Shown in pieces: positions 1 to 6,565 of a stretch of 6,793 nt of DNA. Position 1 is the stretch's first letter. Every line of letters begins with the position of its first letter. The position numbers and the translations under genes are program-made. The notes below the pieces were generated by a model. It was not told the DNA's origin, searched no databases, and saw only the letters and a program-made list of their open reading frames with translations. Source of the DNA: Brucellaceae bacterium (lineage in GTDB: Bacteria > Pseudomonadota > Alphaproteobacteria > Rhizobiales > Rhizobiaceae); the NCBI GenBank assembly GCA_031253705.1, contig JAIRVW010000245.1:1-6793 (forward strand), in the 5' to 3' direction.

Positions 1-1076
1 GTTTCCGATGTATGCAGCACTTCAAGCCTTGGCAGAATATTCAGCTGCACCGCCTGACGCGCCAGCGAATACGTACCGGTAATCACGGCCTGACTGGCAA
101 TCACTGTGGCAATCGTTGCCAGCAGCACCATCGGCAACAGCGCCCATTGCGGCATCATCTGAAAAAACGGATTTTGCACCGCTTCACCGGTTGCGGCACT
201 GTGCGAAAGAATAAACGCACCCTGTCCGAAATAATTCAGGATCAGGCTCGGGAACACAATCCACAACCATGCCCGCACAATCGGCTTACGGCCGAAATGG
301 CCGAGATCAGCATAGAGCGCTTCCGCACCGGTCACGGCCAGAAAGATCGCGCCGACAGTGGCAAAAGACGTAACCGGATTGCCGCCCAGAAAGGCAAAAG
401 CATAATAAGGATTAAGCCCTGCCAGAATACCCGGATCATCAAAAATATGGATAAAACCTGTAAGGCCGAGCGCCAGAAACCAGACCATCATAACCGGCCC
501 GAAAACACTGGCCATTCGGCCTGTGCCGTGGCGCTGTACAAAGAACAGCACCAGCAAAATCGTAATCGTTATCGGCACCACATAAGGCGTCATATGCGGC
601 GCAACAATTTCCAGCCCCTCCACAGCGGAGAGCACGGAAATTGCCGGTGTAATCACCGCATCACCGAAAAACAGCGATGCGCCAATAATCCCGATCCCGA
701 GAATAATATCCGGACGGCTGGCAAAGCTGGAACGCACCAGCGCCATCAGAGAGAGAATACCGCCCTCACCGTTATTATCCGCACGCAGCACAAACAGCAC
801 ATATTTCACGGTCACGATCAGTGCCAGCGACCAGACGATCAGCGAGATCACGCCGAGAATTTCTCCGCGCAACAAATTGCCGTCAGACAGAGAGGCATGC
901 AGCGCTTCACGAAAAGCATAAATCGGGCTGGTACCGATATCACCATAAACAACACCGAGCGCACCCAGCATCAGGAGTTTCAGATTTCCTGTATGACTAT
1001 GAGGATCAATAAGCTCCTCATCTGCAATAACCGGCGTATCCTGATTGGCAATTTCTTCACGCTGCGCCTGATTCAT
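1..1076 (-). CDS. kup: Kup-family low-affinity potassium uptake transporter, N-terminal part (cut by window edge)
   Basis: Inner-membrane K+ importer of the Kup/HAK/KUP family, thought to work by K+/H+ symport. I translated the minus strand from an ATG at 1076-1074 and found 358 complete codons with no stop before the edge. Family signatures are all present: [19 protein letters not shown] (41-59), ADNNGEGG (99-106), [19 protein letters not shown] (136-154), [17 protein letters not shown] (249-265) and [19 protein letters not shown] (327-345). Hydrophobic membrane segments alternate along the chain, for example near 33-53, 74-97, 124-140, 165-181 and 192-212. A roughly 30-residue polar N-terminus precedes the first segment. 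The start is supported by AAAAGG 5 bases upstream of the ATG. Family members are usually about 620-650 residues, so the C-terminal membrane segments and cytoplasmic domain lie outside the window. It is separated from pdxJ by 271 bp and is probably transcribed from its own promoter. No frameshift or missing motif was seen. Confidence 0.96.
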   Translation of the reverse strand, partial: MNQAQREEIANQDTPVIADEELIDPHSHTGNLKLLMLGALGVVYGDIGTSPIYAFREALHASLSDGNLLRGEILGVISLIVWSLALIVTVKYVLFVLRADNNGEGGILSLMALVRSSFASRPDIILGIGIIGASLFFGDAVITPAISVLSAVEGLEIVAPHMTPYVVPITITILLVLFFVQRHGTGRMASVFGPVMMVWFLALGLTGFIHIFDDPGILAGLNPYYAFAFLGGNPVTSFATVGAIFLAVTGAEALYADLGHFGRKPIVRAWLWIVFPSLILNYFGQGAFILSHSAATGEAVQNPFFQMMPQWALLPMVLLATIATVIASQAVITGTYSLARQAVQLNILPRLEVLHTSE

Positions 1077-1347
1077 AAAATACCTTTTAATTCAGGGTGA
1101 GCAGAGACAGCCGCATCGCAGAACATCGATACAAACTTATCTCACTCTCAATATAATCACGTTCCGGAGATAAAGAAAACCGCCGGAAAGGCCGTATATA
1201 AATGCTTAAATCCGGATAAAAACAATAGCACAACAATGCATATCTGCCCTGATGAGGCATAACAAATTCAGATAGCTCATCAGGACAGAAATTAAATTAA
1301 ATCAATGCTTTAAAAGACAAAATTGAATCAAAACAAAAAACAGAAAA
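1077..1347. other. AT-rich intergenic region between pdxJ and kup (kup 5' region)
   Basis: No credible gene lies here. On the minus strand the pdxJ stop is followed by a T-rich stretch, then the stem-loop annotated separately at 1243-1289, then the presumed kup promoter region. A weak promoter candidate is TTGTTT (complement of 1220-1225) and TATATA (1195-1200) with a long 19-base spacer that contains the palindrome ATCCGGAT (1210-1217). A second candidate is TATATT (complement of 1150-1155), with no good -35. An inverted repeat TTCCGG/CCGGAA occupies 1162-1167 and 1183-1188. The CCGG motifs could be operator parts, but this is inference; I do not recognise a known regulator site. Confidence 0.4.
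1243..1289 (-). terminator. Strong stem-loop downstream of pdxJ, possible terminator or 3'-UTR hairpin
   Basis: The arms are 1276-1289 and 1243-1256, with a 19-base loop. Read as minus-strand RNA, the stem is 14 continuous pairs including one G-U. On the plus strand the same position is an A-C mismatch, which suggests the structure matters in the minus-strand transcript. It lies about 60 bases after the pdxJ stop. The sequence after the stem is only moderately T-rich, with no clean T-run, so it is not a textbook intrinsic terminator. It may protect a 3' end, or belong to a long kup leader if transcription starts further upstream. Confidence 0.45.
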
Positions 1348-2085
1348 TCAGCCGAGCGCCTTGATAAAACGCTGTACAGACTGACGCATGCCATATTCCA
1401 GCGCATCGGCAGTCAGACCATGACCGATTGAAACCTCGCTCAAAGTCGGCATGACTTTTACCAGCGCAGGCAGATTGGCAACCGTCAGATCATGTCCGGC
1501 ATTAATGCCAAGACCAAGTTCTGCAGCTTTCAACGCGGCCTTTTCCAGCAATGCCAGTTCATGCGCCTGCGCTTTCGGATCAGCATAAGCACCGCCATAA
1601 GGACCTGTGAAAAACTCCACGCGATCAGTACCGGTCTCTTTCGCAATCTCAAGACCATCCGGCGTCGGATCAGCAAACATCGAAACACGCATGCCGCGTG
1701 ATTTGAGACGTCTGGTCACTTCGCTTAAGCTTGTTTTATGTTTGGCAAAATCCCAGCCGTGATCCGAGGTATTCTGTGCCGGATCATCCGGCACCAGCGT
1801 CACCTGCTCAGGCTCGTGTTGCTCAACCAGTGCCAGAAACTCTTCTGACGGATAGCCCTCAATATTGAATTCAGCCTGAGGGAACTCATCATCGATCAGT
1901 GCGCGAATATCGGCCAGATCGGAAAAACGGATATGGCGCTGATCAGGGCGCGGATGCACAGTCAGACCGGAGGCTCCGGCATCAAGCGCAATGCGCCCCA
2001 GTCCGGTCACACTCGGCCACGGCAGATCACGGCGGTTACGCAGCATTGCCACCGCATTGAGATTAACCGACAGAGTTGCAACCAT
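1348..2085 (-). CDS. pdxJ: Pyridoxine 5'-phosphate synthase PdxJ
   Basis: Cytosolic enzyme of the DXP-dependent vitamin B6 pathway. It condenses 1-deoxy-D-xylulose 5-phosphate with 3-amino-2-oxopropyl phosphate (made by PdxA) to give pyridoxine 5'-phosphate. The 245 residues match the family length. Visible elements are the N-terminal phosphate-site strand [13 protein letters not shown] (7-19), [10 protein letters not shown] with catalytic His44 (43-52), [10 protein letters not shown] with catalytic Glu76 (73-82), INAGHDLT with His198 (194-201) and [14 protein letters not shown] (219-232). Compared with E. coli PdxJ, the Asp-His pair that helps bind the pentulose phosphate is Asn10-Ala11 here, and the Gly after the NAGH histidine is Asp199. 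As I recall, this pattern is normal for the alphaproteobacterial subtype. The ATG at 2085 has AGGGAG 8 bases upstream. The helicase gene ends 20 bp upstream, so the two are probably co-transcribed. Confidence 0.96.
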   Translation of the reverse strand: MVATLSVNLNAVAMLRNRRDLPWPSVTGLGRIALDAGASGLTVHPRPDQRHIRFSDLADIRALIDDEFPQAEFNIEGYPSEEFLALVEQHEPEQVTLVPDDPAQNTSDHGWDFAKHKTSLSEVTRRLKSRGMRVSMFADPTPDGLEIAKETGTDRVEFFTGPYGGAYADPKAQAHELALLEKAALKAAELGLGINAGHDLTVANLPALVKVMPTLSEVSIGHGLTADALEYGMRQSVQRFIKALG

Positions 2086-2105
2086 GATCCGAACTCCCTG
2101 CTATA

Positions 2106-3233
2106 TTAGCGAACGATTGTTAGTTTTTCCGCGGCACGGGTAATCGCCGTATAGAGCCAGCGTTCACGCGTATCGCGGAACGCATAGCTCTCATCAAACA
2201 ATACCACATTATTCCACTGCGAGCCCTGCGCTTTATGCGTGGTCAGCGCATAGCCATAGTCAAAATCGTCAAAGCGCTTTTTGGTCTGCCACGGAATTTC
2301 CGCATCCGGATCTTCAAACTGCGCTTTCAGAAGCTTGATCTTGGCAACGCCGCGCCCCGGTTCTTCATCTTCCGGCGCGATCAGCAGATTAATACCAGGC
2401 TTCACGGTTTCCTTGGAAGAGGTCATCACTTTCCACAGCGAGCCGTTGAGCAAGCCTTTGGCAGGATCATTGCGCAGGCAAACCAGCTTGTCACCGGATT
2501 GCGGATAATCTGCCGTAAAGCCTTTGAGCTCACGCAGACGCTGATTATAGCGTTTACGGGTGCGGTTGGTGCCGACAAGCACCTGATCGGCATCCAGCAC
2601 CAGTTCCTGATTAACTTCCGCCTTGCTGATGACACGTGCGGCACCGTAATCACCATAAGGGATTTCACGGCCTTCACGCACATCCAGCGCCAGACGAATA
2701 ATCGGGTTGTCCTGTGCCTGACGGTGAATTTCTGTCAGCAAATAATCCGGCTCGTGTTCGGTAAAGAAACCGCCACCGCTGATCGGCGGCAACTGCCCCG
2801 GATCACCCAGCACCAGAATAGGCGTGCCGAAAGTCATCAGATCGCGGCCAAGCTGCTCGTCCACCATCGAGCATTCATCAACAACAATCAGGGCAGCTTT
2901 GGCAACAGGGCTTTGACGGTTGAGCGAAAAAGTCGGCGAGATCGAGGTCTTACCGGTTGTTTCATCTTCAATCGCTTCTTCGCCTTTCGGGCGGTAGATC
3001 AGCGAATGCAATGTGCGGGCATTGCTTGCACCTTTGGAGCGTAGCACCTGTGCAGCCTTGCCGGTGAAAGCCGCAAACTGCACCTCACCATCCACATGCT
3101 CGGCAAAATAGCGCGCAAGCGTCGTCTTACCCGTTCCCGCATAGCCAAAAAGGCGAAAAATCGGTGAACGGCCTTTAGCCAACCATTGCGCCACAGCCTG
3201 CAGCGCGTTGTCCTGTTCCGGTGAAAATTCCAT
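2106..3233 (-). CDS. Stand-alone SF1B ATP-dependent helicase/ATPase, RecD/Dda-like
   Basis: A 375-residue P-loop ATPase with the full superfamily 1 motif set, in order: Q-motif-like EFSPEQDNAL (2-11), Walker A GYAGTGKTT (30-38), motif Ia AAFTGKAAQVLRSKG (54-68), Walker B VVDECSMVD (117-125), motif III GDPGQLPP (143-150), TEIHRQ with an arginine finger candidate R171 (167-172), the DYGYALTTHKAQGSQW block (325-340), and motif VI WLYTAITRA (359-367). The C-terminal part resembles the UvrD_C_2 fold of RecD. It is much shorter than RecD or RecD2 (about 600-750) and close in size to phage Dda. No RecB or RecC gene is nearby, so it is not the RecBCD subunit. Expected activity is 5'-3' DNA unwinding or remodelling; the cellular role is unknown. 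The ATG at 3233 has AGAGG close upstream. It sits between lysE and pdxJ, 58 bp and 20 bp away. Confidence 0.88.
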   Translation of the reverse strand: MEFSPEQDNALQAVAQWLAKGRSPIFRLFGYAGTGKTTLARYFAEHVDGEVQFAAFTGKAAQVLRSKGASNARTLHSLIYRPKGEEAIEDETTGKTSISPTFSLNRQSPVAKAALIVVDECSMVDEQLGRDLMTFGTPILVLGDPGQLPPISGGGFFTEHEPDYLLTEIHRQAQDNPIIRLALDVREGREIPYGDYGAARVISKAEVNQELVLDADQVLVGTNRTRKRYNQRLRELKGFTADYPQSGDKLVCLRNDPAKGLLNGSLWKVMTSSKETVKPGINLLIAPEDEEPGRGVAKIKLLKAQFEDPDAEIPWQTKKRFDDFDYGYALTTHKAQGSQWNNVVLFDESYAFRDTRERWLYTAITRAAEKLTIVR

Positions 3234-3291
3234 TATGCCTCTGCCATCATGCCTTCCATTGACCGGATTCGTCCAGAAAGAGCAAGGTTTA

Positions 3292-3894
3292 TCACTTCAG
3301 CATCGGCCACAGGCTGACAACCAGCAGCAACGCCATAGTGAGATTGAACCATTTGAGCCGCACCGGATCTTCCAGCCATTGCCGCAGCAAACTGCCGAAA
3401 GCTGCCCATGAGGAAACACTCGGCACATTCACAACAGCAAACACAACGCCAATCAGCAGTACCGAGAGCGCATAGGCATCATGAACAGTATAGCTCGCCA
3501 TTGCTGTCACGGCCATTACCCATGCTTTCGGGTTCACCCATTGAAACAACAAAGCCTGCATAAAGCGCATCGGCTGCGCCGCCTCATCCTTCACTTTGCC
3601 GACAGATGTTGATGTAGCGATCTTATAGGCCAGATAGAGCATATAGGCACCACCGGCAAATTTCAGCCCCAGATACAGCGCCGGCGCGGTTTCCAGCACA
3701 GCACCCAGCCCGTAGCCGACACCGAGCAGCAATGACAGAAACCCTACCCCGATCCCCAGCATATGCGGAATGGTGCGCCGGAAGCCGAAATTCACACCGG
3801 AAGCCAGCAGCATCAGATTATTTGGTCCCGGTGTGATGGAGGTCACAAAGGCAAACACCACCAGCGCCATAAAGACATCATAGGACAGCAACAT
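3292..3894 (-). CDS. LysE/RhtB-family amino acid exporter
   Basis: Inner-membrane exporter of amino acids or related small metabolites; the family includes LysE, RhtB/RhtC, and the cysteine/O-acetylserine exporter EamB. The 200 residues match the family length. The signature SITPGPNNLMLLASGVNFGFRR (19-40) follows the first membrane segment (6-20), and FQWVNPKAWVMAVTAM (117-132) is the second conserved block. About six hydrophobic segments are visible, near 6-26, 42-63, 70-91, 112-133, 143-165 and 184-198. The substrate cannot be read from sequence. The SITPGPNN and QWVNPKAW style is nearest to the EamB/YfiK-like branch, but this is a weak inference. There is no good Shine-Dalgarno sequence before the ATG (GAAG abuts it). 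The terminator of ilvN ends only 21 bp upstream. The stop codon is 58 bp before the helicase start. Position next to ilvIN makes export of branched-chain amino acids or their precursors a tempting but unproven idea. Confidence 0.92.
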   Translation of the reverse strand: MLLSYDVFMALVVFAFVTSITPGPNNLMLLASGVNFGFRRTIPHMLGIGVGFLSLLLGVGYGLGAVLETAPALYLGLKFAGGAYMLYLAYKIATSTSVGKVKDEAAQPMRFMQALLFQWVNPKAWVMAVTAMASYTVHDAYALSVLLIGVVFAVVNVPSVSSWAAFGSLLRQWLEDPVRLKWFNLTMALLLVVSLWPMLK

Positions 3895-3915
3895 CTTCGA
3901 TAAATCTCACATTAC

Positions 3916-3960
3916 AAAAAGCAACACCGCTGTCTCTAATGAGAACAGCGGTGTTGCTTT
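3916..3960 (-). terminator. Intrinsic terminator of the ilvI-ilvN unit
   Basis: A perfect 16-bp inverted repeat pairs 3918-3933 with 3945-3960. The centre can add three more pairs (CTC/GAG) around a four-base loop. On the minus strand the stem ends in a run of five T (3916-3920). It starts 20 bp after the ilvN stop. The A/T-flanked stem is fairly symmetrical, so it could also stop plus-strand transcription weakly. It lies just 21 bp before the lysE start codon. Confidence 0.9.
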
Positions 3961-3980
3961 CAATCAATTTGCAAAAGGAC

Positions 3981-4553
3981 TTACATGCCTTCAGCACCAC
4001 GGATCATGGCTGCAACACCGGTACGGCACACTTCGATCAGGCCGAGCGGCTTCATAATCGCGATAAACTGATCAATCTTCGCGCCTTTGCCGGTAATTTC
4101 AAAAATGAAATGCTCGACCGTTGCATCCACAACCTTAGCTTTGAAAGCATCGGCCAGACGCAGCATTTCTGCACGGTCATCGCCTTTGCCAACCACTTTA
4201 ATCAGTGCCAACTCACGCTCAACCGGACGTTCATGTCCAAGCTGCTGGGCATGATAGGTCAGGTCAACCACGCGATGCACCGGAACAATACGCTCCAGCG
4301 AATGACGAATCTGATCCAGCACGTTGGCGGTGCCGCGTGTTACAATAGTAATACGCGACAGGTGCTTTTCATGCTCGGTTTCAGAAACCGTCAGGCTTTC
4401 AATATTGTAACCACGACCGGAAAACAGGCCGATAACACGTGCAAGAACGCCCGGCTCGTTATCAACCAGTACCGATAGTGTATGTGTCTCAACTAGCTGG
4501 GTTTCTTCGGTCAGAAAGTAAGCTGAACCGGAAGCTGCATTTTGTGCGTTCAT
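3981..4553 (-). CDS. ilvN: Acetolactate synthase small (regulatory) subunit
   Basis: Regulatory subunit of acetohydroxyacid synthase; it activates the large subunit and carries feedback inhibition by valine. The 190 residues match alphaproteobacterial homologues and include an N-terminal extension of about 20 residues not found in E. coli IlvH. The ACT domain runs about 24-98, with LVDNEPGVLARVIGLFSGRGYNIESL from residue 29 on. Asn32, Gly35 and Asn50 align with Asn11, Gly14 and Asn29 of E. coli IlvH, positions linked to valine binding or feedback. The E. coli Ser17 position is Ala38. The C-terminal ACT-like domain (about 113-188) starts with ERELALIKV and ends in VCRTGVAAMIRG. The frame stays open upstream to 4655, but the ATG at 4553 is preferred: AAGGA lies 8 bases upstream and the protein then begins as in relatives. 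The gap to ilvI is 22 bp, so the two are co-transcribed. Also named ilvH. Confidence 0.95.
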   Translation of the reverse strand: MNAQNAASGSAYFLTEETQLVETHTLSVLVDNEPGVLARVIGLFSGRGYNIESLTVSETEHEKHLSRITIVTRGTANVLDQIRHSLERIVPVHRVVDLTYHAQQLGHERPVERELALIKVVGKGDDRAEMLRLADAFKAKVVDATVEHFIFEITGKGAKIDQFIAIMKPLGLIEVCRTGVAAMIRGAEGM

Positions 4554-4575
4554 AATGAATATCCTTGTTCCGGTA

Positions 4576-6390
4576 TTAGACGAGATGACGGTCTTTAGCG
4601 TCAATGGCATTGGCAACAGCTTCATCCGTCGCTTCATCCGGCAACAACATCTCATTATGTGCCTTGCCTGAAGGGATCATCGGGAAGCAGTTCGCCAGAT
4701 TGGCAACGTGACAGTCAAAAATCACCGGCCCGTCTGTTTCAATCATTTTCATGATTGCATCATCCAGTTCATCCGGCTTGGAGCAACGGATACCTGTGCC
4801 GCCATAGGCTTCAGCCAGCTTAACAAAGTCCGGCATCGCTTCTGTGTAAGAATGCGACAGACGGTTACCGTGCAACAGCTGCTGCCACTGGCGCACCATG
4901 CCCATATACTGGTTGTTCAGGATGAAAATCTTGATCGGCGCATTATGCTGAATGGCCGCGGACATTTCCTGAATACACATCTGTACCGAAGCATCACCGG
5001 CAATATCAATAACCAGCGCATCCGGATGCGCAATCTGCACGCCCAGAGCCGCAGGCAGACCATAGCCCATAGTACCCAGACCGCCGGAGGTCATCCAGTG
5101 ATGCGGCTCCTCGAATTTCATAAACTGCGCAGCCCACATCTGGTGCTGACCAACTTCCGTCGTAATATAGGTTTTACGGTCTTTGGTCAGTTCCTGCAGA
5201 CGTTCCAGCGCATATTGCGGCATAATCACATCGCGGCTGTGCTTATAAGCCAGCGAGTTACGCGCACGCCATTTATTGATCTGCTGCCACCATGCGTTCA
5301 TATCCTTCTTGTCAGGACGCTGGGCAGAGGCACGGTACTGGCGCACCATATCTTCCAGAACATGCGCAACATCACCGATAATCGGCACATCAACGCGAAC
5401 GGTCTTGTTGATCGATGACGGATCAATATCGATATGGATTTTCTTTGAATTCGGCGAGAAAGCATCAAGACGGCCTGTAATACGGTCATCAAAACGCGCA
5501 CCGATGCACAGCATGACATCGCATTCATGCATGGTCATATTGGCTTCGAATGTGCCGTGCATGCCGAGCATACCAAGCCAGTTCTTGCCCGATGCCGGAT
5601 AAGCACCCAAGCCCATCAATGTCGACGTGATCGGGAAATCACTGATCTCAACCAGTTCACGCAGCAGTTTCGAAGCTTCGAGGCCGGAATTGATAACGCC
5701 GCCACCGGAATAGATAACCGGCTTCTTCGCATTAGCCAGCAGTTCAACAGCAGTGCGGATAGCGCTCTGATCGCCGTTCAGCACCGGATTATAGCTGGTG
5801 CGCGGGCTGGTTGCCGGTGGCGTATACATACCGGTGGCGAACTGAATATTCTTTGGAATATCGATAACAACAGGACCCGGTCGACCGGTGCGCGCAACAT
5901 GGAATGCCTCGTGCAGAACGCGCGCCAGATCATTCACATCCTTCACCAGCCAGTTATGCTTGGTGCAAGGACGGGTAATGCCGACGGTATCTGCTTCCTG
6001 AAACGCATCTGTACCAATGAGGCTGGTCGGAACCTGTCCGGTAATGCAAACCAGCGGGATGGAATCCATCAGCGCATCCTGCAACGGCGTTACCGCATTG
6101 GTCGCACCCGGGCCGGAGGTTACCAGCATAACGCCGACCTTGCCGGTGGAGCGGGCATAGCCTTCCGCCGCATGGCCTGCGCCCTGCTCGTGGCGCACCA
6201 GAATATGTTCGACTTTATCCTGCTGAAACAACTCGTCATAGATCGGAAGCACCGCACCGCCCGGATAGCCGAAAATATGTTCCACGCCCTGATCGATCAG
6301 CGCCTGTACAACCATTTCCGCACCGGTCATTTCCCGTTTACCGGTTTCATTTTGTGCTGCGGCAGTGGCGCCACTTGTATCTGTACTCAT
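4576..6390 (-). CDS. ilvI: Acetolactate synthase (AHAS) large catalytic subunit
   Basis: ThDP-, Mg- and FAD-dependent enzyme that joins two pyruvates to 2-acetolactate (Val, Leu) or pyruvate and 2-oxobutyrate to 2-aceto-2-hydroxybutyrate (Ile). The 604 residues show three domains. The PYR domain (about 22-187) has FGYPGGAVLPIYD (40-52) and RHEQGAGHAAEGYAR with catalytic Glu68. The central FAD domain (about 208-352) has GARFDDRITGRLD (297-309). The PP domain (about 390-560) has the ThDP motif from GDASVQMCIQEM (465-476) to NN (492-493). Gln131, Pro121, Trp502 (MVRQWQQ) and Ser574 occupy inhibitor- and substrate-contact positions with the usual wild-type residues. The first 20 residues are polar and probably disordered; a later Met21 (codon starting at 6330) is an alternative start. 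No strong Shine-Dalgarno sequence precedes either. The gene follows an attenuator and is paired with ilvN. Also named ilvB. Confidence 0.96.
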   Translation of the reverse strand: MSTDTSGATAAAQNETGKREMTGAEMVVQALIDQGVEHIFGYPGGAVLPIYDELFQQDKVEHILVRHEQGAGHAAEGYARSTGKVGVMLVTSGPGATNAVTPLQDALMDSIPLVCITGQVPTSLIGTDAFQEADTVGITRPCTKHNWLVKDVNDLARVLHEAFHVARTGRPGPVVIDIPKNIQFATGMYTPPATSPRTSYNPVLNGDQSAIRTAVELLANAKKPVIYSGGGVINSGLEASKLLRELVEISDFPITSTLMGLGAYPASGKNWLGMLGMHGTFEANMTMHECDVMLCIGARFDDRITGRLDAFSPNSKKIHIDIDPSSINKTVRVDVPIIGDVAHVLEDMVRQYRASAQRPDKKDMNAWWQQINKWRARNSLAYKHSRDVIMPQYALERLQELTKDRKTYITTEVGQHQMWAAQFMKFEEPHHWMTSGGLGTMGYGLPAALGVQIAHPDALVIDIAGDASVQMCIQEMSAAIQHNAPIKIFILNNQYMGMVRQWQQLLHGNRLSHSYTEAMPDFVKLAEAYGGTGIRCSKPDELDDAIMKMIETDGPVIFDCHVANLANCFPMIPSGKAHNEMLLPDEATDEAVANAIDAKDRHLV

Positions 6391-6487
6391 TGTCTTTCGA
6401 TGTCCCGTCTGCTGTGCCGGTGATTACTTCCCTGATCTTCACCGGAAGTCCCGTACTGTTTAGCTTTATTCGTTGTGTTTAGATAAT
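6391..6487 (-). promoter_or_regulatory. ilvI mRNA leader after the attenuator, with overlapping inverted repeats
   Basis: This 97-base stretch between the attenuator terminator and the ilvI start holds two inverted repeats that share bases. CCGGTGA (6417-6423) pairs with TCACCGG (6439-6445). ACTTCC (6426-6431) pairs with GGAAGT (6444-6449). They cannot both form, because both use 6444-6445. A small CTTC/GAAG hairpin (6437-6448) is a third option. None is followed by a T-run, so they are not terminators. They might affect RNA stability or access to the ilvI start, which has a weak ribosome site. Function is inference. Confidence 0.4.
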
Positions 6488-6511
6488 AAAAAAGGCCCCC
6501 TGAGGGAGCCT
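6488..6511 (-). terminator. Attenuator terminator of the ilvIN leader
   Basis: On the minus strand AGGCTCCC (6504-6511) pairs with GGGGGCCT (6493-6500) around the loop TCA, giving eight pairs with one G-U. Six T follow at 6488-6493. It starts 32 bases after the leader-peptide stop and lies 97 bases before the ilvI ATG, so it would end transcription before the structural genes. Its location, GC-rich short stem and T-run fit the terminator arm of an amino acid biosynthesis attenuator. Confidence 0.88.
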
Positions 6512-6533
6512 GTGTTTCGCGCATGGGAGCTTT
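6491..6533 (-). promoter_or_regulatory. Candidate antiterminator pairing
   Basis: The segment 6525-6533 (AAAGCTCCC on the minus strand) can pair with 6491-6500 (GGGGGCCTTT), forming nine pairs with one G-U and one bulged base. This uses the downstream arm and part of the T-run of the terminator, so the two structures exclude each other. The hexamer GCTCCC occurs twice (6525-6530 and 6504-6509), and both copies compete for the same GGGGGC. The pairing is seen in sequence; its role as an antiterminator is inference and has a long 24-base loop against it. Confidence 0.4.
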
Positions 6534-6565
6534 CGCCGGATGGTTACACCATCCTGCCCATACGC
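6519..6565 (-). promoter_or_regulatory. Leader RNA three-way junction (attenuator protector structure)
   Basis: On the minus strand GCGTATGGG (6557-6565) pairs with CCCATGCGC (6519-6527): nine pairs, one G-U. Inside it lie two further hairpins with almost no spacing. GGATGG/CCATCC (6549-6554 with 6538-6543) has the leader stop codon in its loop. GGC-GAAA-GCT (6528-6537) has a GNRA tetraloop. The outer 5' arm is within codons 11-14 of the leader peptide, just after the Ile-Ile-Leu-Val-Val run, so a ribosome stalled there would cover it. When formed, the outer stem hides part of the candidate antiterminator strand, favouring termination. Confidence 0.65.

Noticed and set aside
12..1100. Long plus-strand open frame of 362 codons
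   Set aside because: It is the antisense of kup. Its translation is rich in His, Arg, Gln and Asn with no domain, while the minus strand gives a complete Kup motif series.
2235..3044. Plus-strand open frame of 269 codons opposite the helicase
   Set aside because: Antisense shadow. The minus strand carries all helicase motifs in one frame; the plus frame has no ribosome site or recognisable domain.
3916..3960. Inverted repeat as a mobile-element end or attachment site
   Set aside because: The position after ilvN, the T-run and the loop fit an intrinsic terminator; no second copy or integrase was seen.
4554..4655. Upstream extension of the ilvN frame by 34 codons
   Set aside because: It overlaps the 3' end of ilvI, starts with an unlikely Cys/Arg-rich stretch and has no ribosome site. 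The ATG at 4553 has AAGGA at good spacing and matches the family length.
5527..6423. Plus-strand open frame of 298 codons opposite ilvI
   Set aside because: Antisense shadow of a well-conserved AHAS gene, with composition typical of reverse-frame reading.
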